Assembly: GCA_023384575.1 (NCBI GenBank)
Contig: JAHDVP010000013.1
Coordinates: 3,406-67,405 of the forward strand
Length of the DNA: 64,000 nt
Direction: 5' to 3'
Source: Acidobacteriota bacterium
GTDB lineage: Bacteria; Acidobacteriota; Vicinamibacteria; Vicinamibacterales; JAFNAJ01
Shown: in pieces, positions 61,604 through 64,000 of the stretch
Layout of the letters: each line of letters starts with the position of its first letter
How positions within the stretch are numbered: the first letter of the stretch is position 1
Notes under the pieces: generated by a model
Seen by the model: the letters and a program-made list of their open reading frames with translations, nothing else
Told to the model about the DNA's origin: nothing
Databases searched by the model: none
Made by a program: the position numbers and the translations under genes

Positions 61604-63108
61604 CGCCGCCCGTCGTCAACCCGTGGCTGCCGTGGATCGTCATGACGCCGCTCGCCGGCGTGATGCTGTCGTTTCTCCTGCCACGGCGCGCCGCTGGAAT
61701 CGGCCTCGCGACGAGCGCCGCGGTGGCAGGGGCCTCGGGCCTGTTCGTGGCACACGTGGCGCGCCACGGCGCGACGCGGTACGCCATTGGTGGATGGGGC
61801 GCGCCGCTCGGCATCGAGTTCGTGGCCGACGGTCTCAGTGCGTGGCTCGTCGGGCTCGGCGCGGTCGTCGGCCTGGCCGTCAGCGCCTACGCTCTCTCGT
61901 ATTTCGGACCACACGCGGGCGGCCACGACGACGACGAGGGGGCACGCGGGCGCCACGACTTCTGGCCGCTGTGGCTGTTTCTCTGGGCCGGGCTCAACGC
62001 GCTCTTCGTGTCCGGCGACATCTTCAACCTCTACGTCACGCTCGAACTGCTCGGCTTTTCCGCGGTCGCCCTCGTCGCCCTCGCCGGGACGCGCGATGCC
62101 ATCACGGCGGCCATGCGGTACATGCTGGCGAGCCTGCTCGGTTCGCTGTCGTTCCTGCTGGGCGTCGCGCTGATCTACGGCGCGTACGCCACGCTGGACC
62201 TGGCGAGGCTCGCCGAGGCGTCCCGGTCGGATCCGGCGACGCTCGTGGCGCTCACGCTGATGACGACGGGGCTGATGATCAAGGGGGCAGCGTTCCCGCT
62301 GCACTTCTGGCTGCCGCCTGCGCACTCGAGCGCGCCGGCGCCGGTCAGCGCCCTGCTCTCCGCGCTCGTCGTGAAGGCCCCGTTCGCCATCCTGGCGCGC
62401 CTCTGGTTCGACAGCTTCGCGTCGCTGAACACCGCGGCCCTCGCGGCGTGGCTCGGCGCGCTCGGCGCCGCGGCGCTCGTCTGGGGTGGCATCCTCGCCC
62501 TCCGCCAGGCCCGCCTGAAGCTGCTGGTGGCCTACTCGACCGTCGCCCAGCTCGGATACCTCTTCCTGGTCTTCCCGCTCGCGCGCGAGGCCGATACCGG
62601 CTTCACGGCGTGGAGCGGCGTCATGTTCTTCGTGGCGGCCCACGCCGCCGCGAAGGCCGCGATGTTCCTCGCGGCCGGCAACGTCATGCACGCGCTCGGC
62701 CACGACGAGCTCGACCGCATGGCCGGCCTCACGCGGGTGCTGCCGCGGTCGGCCTTCGCGCTCGTGCTCGCCGGCGTGAGCCTGATGGGGCTTCCGCCGA
62801 GCGGCGGCTTCCTCGCGAAGTGGCTCCTGCTGCACGCAGCCATCACGCGCGGCGAGTGGTGGTGGGTCGCCGGCATGCTCGCGGGCACGGCGCTCGCCAT
62901 CGCCTACATCATGCGCGTGGTCGCCCGCATGTTCGCGGAGCCGTCCACGCCGCCGAAGGCCGCAGCCGTTCCGGCGTCCATGGAATGGGCGGCGCTCTCG
63001 CTGGCGACGCTGGCGGCGCTCATGGCGCTCGCCGCGGTGCTGCCGTTCGACCTGCTGCGCATCGGGGCGCCCGTGGCCGGGCCGCTGCTCTTCGGGGGGG
63101 CGCCATGA
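61600..63108 (+). CDS. Proton-conducting antiporter subunit, MrpD/MbhH type (second cluster)
   Basis: A 502-residue membrane subunit of about 14 helices, homologous to NuoN/MrpD. Channel residues: Glu in FNLYVTLELLGFSAVALVAL, Lys in MIKGAAFPLHFWLPPAHSSA, ALLSALVVKAPFAILARLWF and Lys in AAHAAAKAAMFLAAGNVMHA. GTG start overlaps the preceding stop. A His/Asp/Glu-rich loop (GGHDDDEGARGRHD) after helix 3 is unusual and could bind a metal ion. Confidence 0.92.
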   Translation: MTPPVVNPWLPWIVMTPLAGVMLSFLLPRRAAGIGLATSAAVAGASGLFVAHVARHGATRYAIGGWGAPLGIEFVADGLSAWLVGLGAVVGLAVSAYALSYFGPHAGGHDDDEGARGRHDFWPLWLFLWAGLNALFVSGDIFNLYVTLELLGFSAVALVALAGTRDAITAAMRYMLASLLGSLSFLLGVALIYGAYATLDLARLAEASRSDPATLVALTLMTTGLMIKGAAFPLHFWLPPAHSSAPAPVSALLSALVVKAPFAILARLWFDSFASLNTAALAAWLGALGAAALVWGGILALRQARLKLLVAYSTVAQLGYLFLVFPLAREADTGFTAWSGVMFFVAAHAAAKAAMFLAAGNVMHALGHDELDRMAGLTRVLPRSAFALVLAGVSLMGLPPSGGFLAKWLLLHAAITRGEWWWVAGMLAGTALAIAYIMRVVARMFAEPSTPPKAAAVPASMEWAALSLATLAALMALAAVLPFDLLRIGAPVAGPLLFGGAP

Positions 63109-64000
63109 GCTTCGACGCCTCGCTGCCCGTCCTGATCGTCTTCAGCTCGTTCTTCACGGGCGTCGTCATCTTCTTCCTCGACGAGGAGAGCCACCTCCTG
63201 CGCACGGTGCTCAACCTGATCGGCGCGCTCCTCAAGGTGGCGCTCGTCGGTGTGCTCATCTGGGGGGTCCTGCACGAGCACGTCTACGAGACGCGGCTGA
63301 CGCTGCTGCCGGGGCTCGACTTCGCGTTGCGCGCCGACGCGCTCTCCGTGCTCTTCGTGACGCTCTCCGCCGTGCTGTGGCTGGCGACGACGCTGTACGC
63401 CGTGGGCTACCTCGAGGACTCGCCGAACCGCAGCCGGTTCTTCGGCGTCTTCAGCCTGTGCGTGAGCGCGACCATGGGCATCGCGCTCGCCGGCAACCTC
63501 GTCACGTTCCTGATCTTCTACGAGGCGCTGACCCTCTCGACCTTTCCGCTGGTCGTGCATCGGGGCACGGTGAAGGCGCTCAGGGCCGGCGCGGTGTACC
63601 TCGCCTACACCATGGGCGGCGGCATGCTCGTGCTGCTGGCGACCGTGTGGCTGCAGAGCTTCGCGGGACCCGTCGAGTTTCGGGAGCGGGGCGTGCTCGA
63701 GCCCTACGCCCTGACGCACGGCTGGCAGCTCGTCGTGCTGTTCTTCATGTTCGTCGCCGGCCTCGGCGTGAAATCGGCCATCGTGCCGCTGCACGGCTGG
63801 CTGCCCAAGGCCATGGTCGCGCCAGCGCCCGTCAGCGCGCTCCTCCACGCCGTCGCAGTCGTCAAGGCCGGCGTGTTCGGCATCGTCCGTGTCGTCTACG
63901 ACGTGTACGGCGTGGAGTTCTCGCAGGATCTCGGCGTGCTCGGCCCGCTCGCGGCAGCGGCGGCGGCGACCATCCTCTACGGATCGCTCCGCGCGGTGTT
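63105..64000 (+). CDS. Second antiporter-like subunit (MrpD/NuoL type), runs off window end
   Basis: The first 298 codons of another NuoL/M/N-type subunit, cut by the right edge. Visible features are LDFALRADALSVLFVTLSAV, the channel Glu in LVTFLIFYEALTLSTFPLVV, and GVKSAIVPLHGWLPKAMVAP followed by APVSALLHAVAVVKAGVFGI. The ATG at 63105 overlaps the previous stop by four bases. Two consecutive antiporter-type subunits in this cluster suggest a large Mrp-like or hydrogenase/oxidoreductase-linked complex that continues past 64000. Confidence 0.9.
   Translation, partial: MSFDASLPVLIVFSSFFTGVVIFFLDEESHLLRTVLNLIGALLKVALVGVLIWGVLHEHVYETRLTLLPGLDFALRADALSVLFVTLSAVLWLATTLYAVGYLEDSPNRSRFFGVFSLCVSATMGIALAGNLVTFLIFYEALTLSTFPLVVHRGTVKALRAGAVYLAYTMGGGMLVLLATVWLQSFAGPVEFRERGVLEPYALTHGWQLVVLFFMFVAGLGVKSAIVPLHGWLPKAMVAPAPVSALLHAVAVVKAGVFGIVRVVYDVYGVEFSQDLGVLGPLAAAAAATILYGSLRAV

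Noticed and set aside
1-64000. tRNA, rRNA, CRISPR array, integron or prophage
   Set aside because: I found no cloverleaf-like segments, direct repeats with regular spacing, integrase or phage genes. A tRNA could be missed by eye; a tRNAscan search would settle it.

Overview
The window is a 64 kb, uniformly GC-rich, gene-dense chromosomal segment with no rRNA, tRNA, CRISPR array, phage or complete transposon that I can see. Gene content suggests a soil acidobacterium of the Vicinamibacteria type: tandem sortilin/VPS10-like secreted propellers, many secreted hydrolases, a CheB-CheR-GGDEF-EAL fusion, an NSS transporter with a MetS peptide, and Mrp antiporter clusters. This taxonomic placement is inference from gene content and base composition; no phylogenetic marker is present.

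Layout, left to right. 1-8 kb: a small lipoprotein-like gene, then a tight minus-strand group (M1 metallopeptidase, unknown membrane protein, DUF2339 protein, REC-HD-GYP regulator) and a divergent phosphotransferase. 8-11 kb: hybrid histidine kinase overlapping a PEGA-domain protein. 11-16 kb: glycogen synthase, an orphan polysaccharide-export ABC permease, and a divergent sugar set (unknown lipoprotein, DegT aminotransferase, RmlD-like reductase). 16-25 kb: NCS2 purine permease, MerR regulator, then ROK regulator, PIG-L deacetylase and a large rhamnogalacturonan-lyase-like protein in one direction. 25-31 kb: NSS amino-acid transporter, 36-residue MetS, secreted M20 amidohydrolase and a small RGGRR protein, facing an AbgT transporter and a lytic transglycosylase. 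31-35 kb: HAD phosphatase, zinc alcohol dehydrogenase, two small proteins, an 88-bp palindromic mobile-type repeat and an acyl-CoA-binding protein. 35-46 kb: the chemosensory/c-di-GMP fusion protein, a PQQ-type propeller, lipocalin, phosphodiesterase, polytopic membrane protein, DUF3014 protein and a coupled two-ORF unit. 46-53 kb: two tandem sortilin-like propeller proteins of more than 1000 residues behind a clear promoter/operator. 53-64 kb: two divergent Mrp-type cation/proton antiporter operons. One has the canonical A-B-C-D-E-F-G order. The other has E-F-G-(A C-terminus fused to B)-C-D-D', as in the antiporter modules of group 4 membrane-bound hydrogenases, and it runs off the right end.

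Themes: c-di-GMP signalling (HD-GYP, GGDEF, EAL), carbohydrate turnover, peptide or amino-acid scavenging (secreted M20 plus two candidate transporters), and sodium/proton energetics. Non-coding signals include several -10 boxes placed only 6-10 bases before start codons (possible leaderless transcription), hairpins between convergent genes, a MerR-type operator, an 18-bp inverted repeat abutting a consensus -35, and the RAYT/REP-like palindrome at 34.64-34.73 kb.
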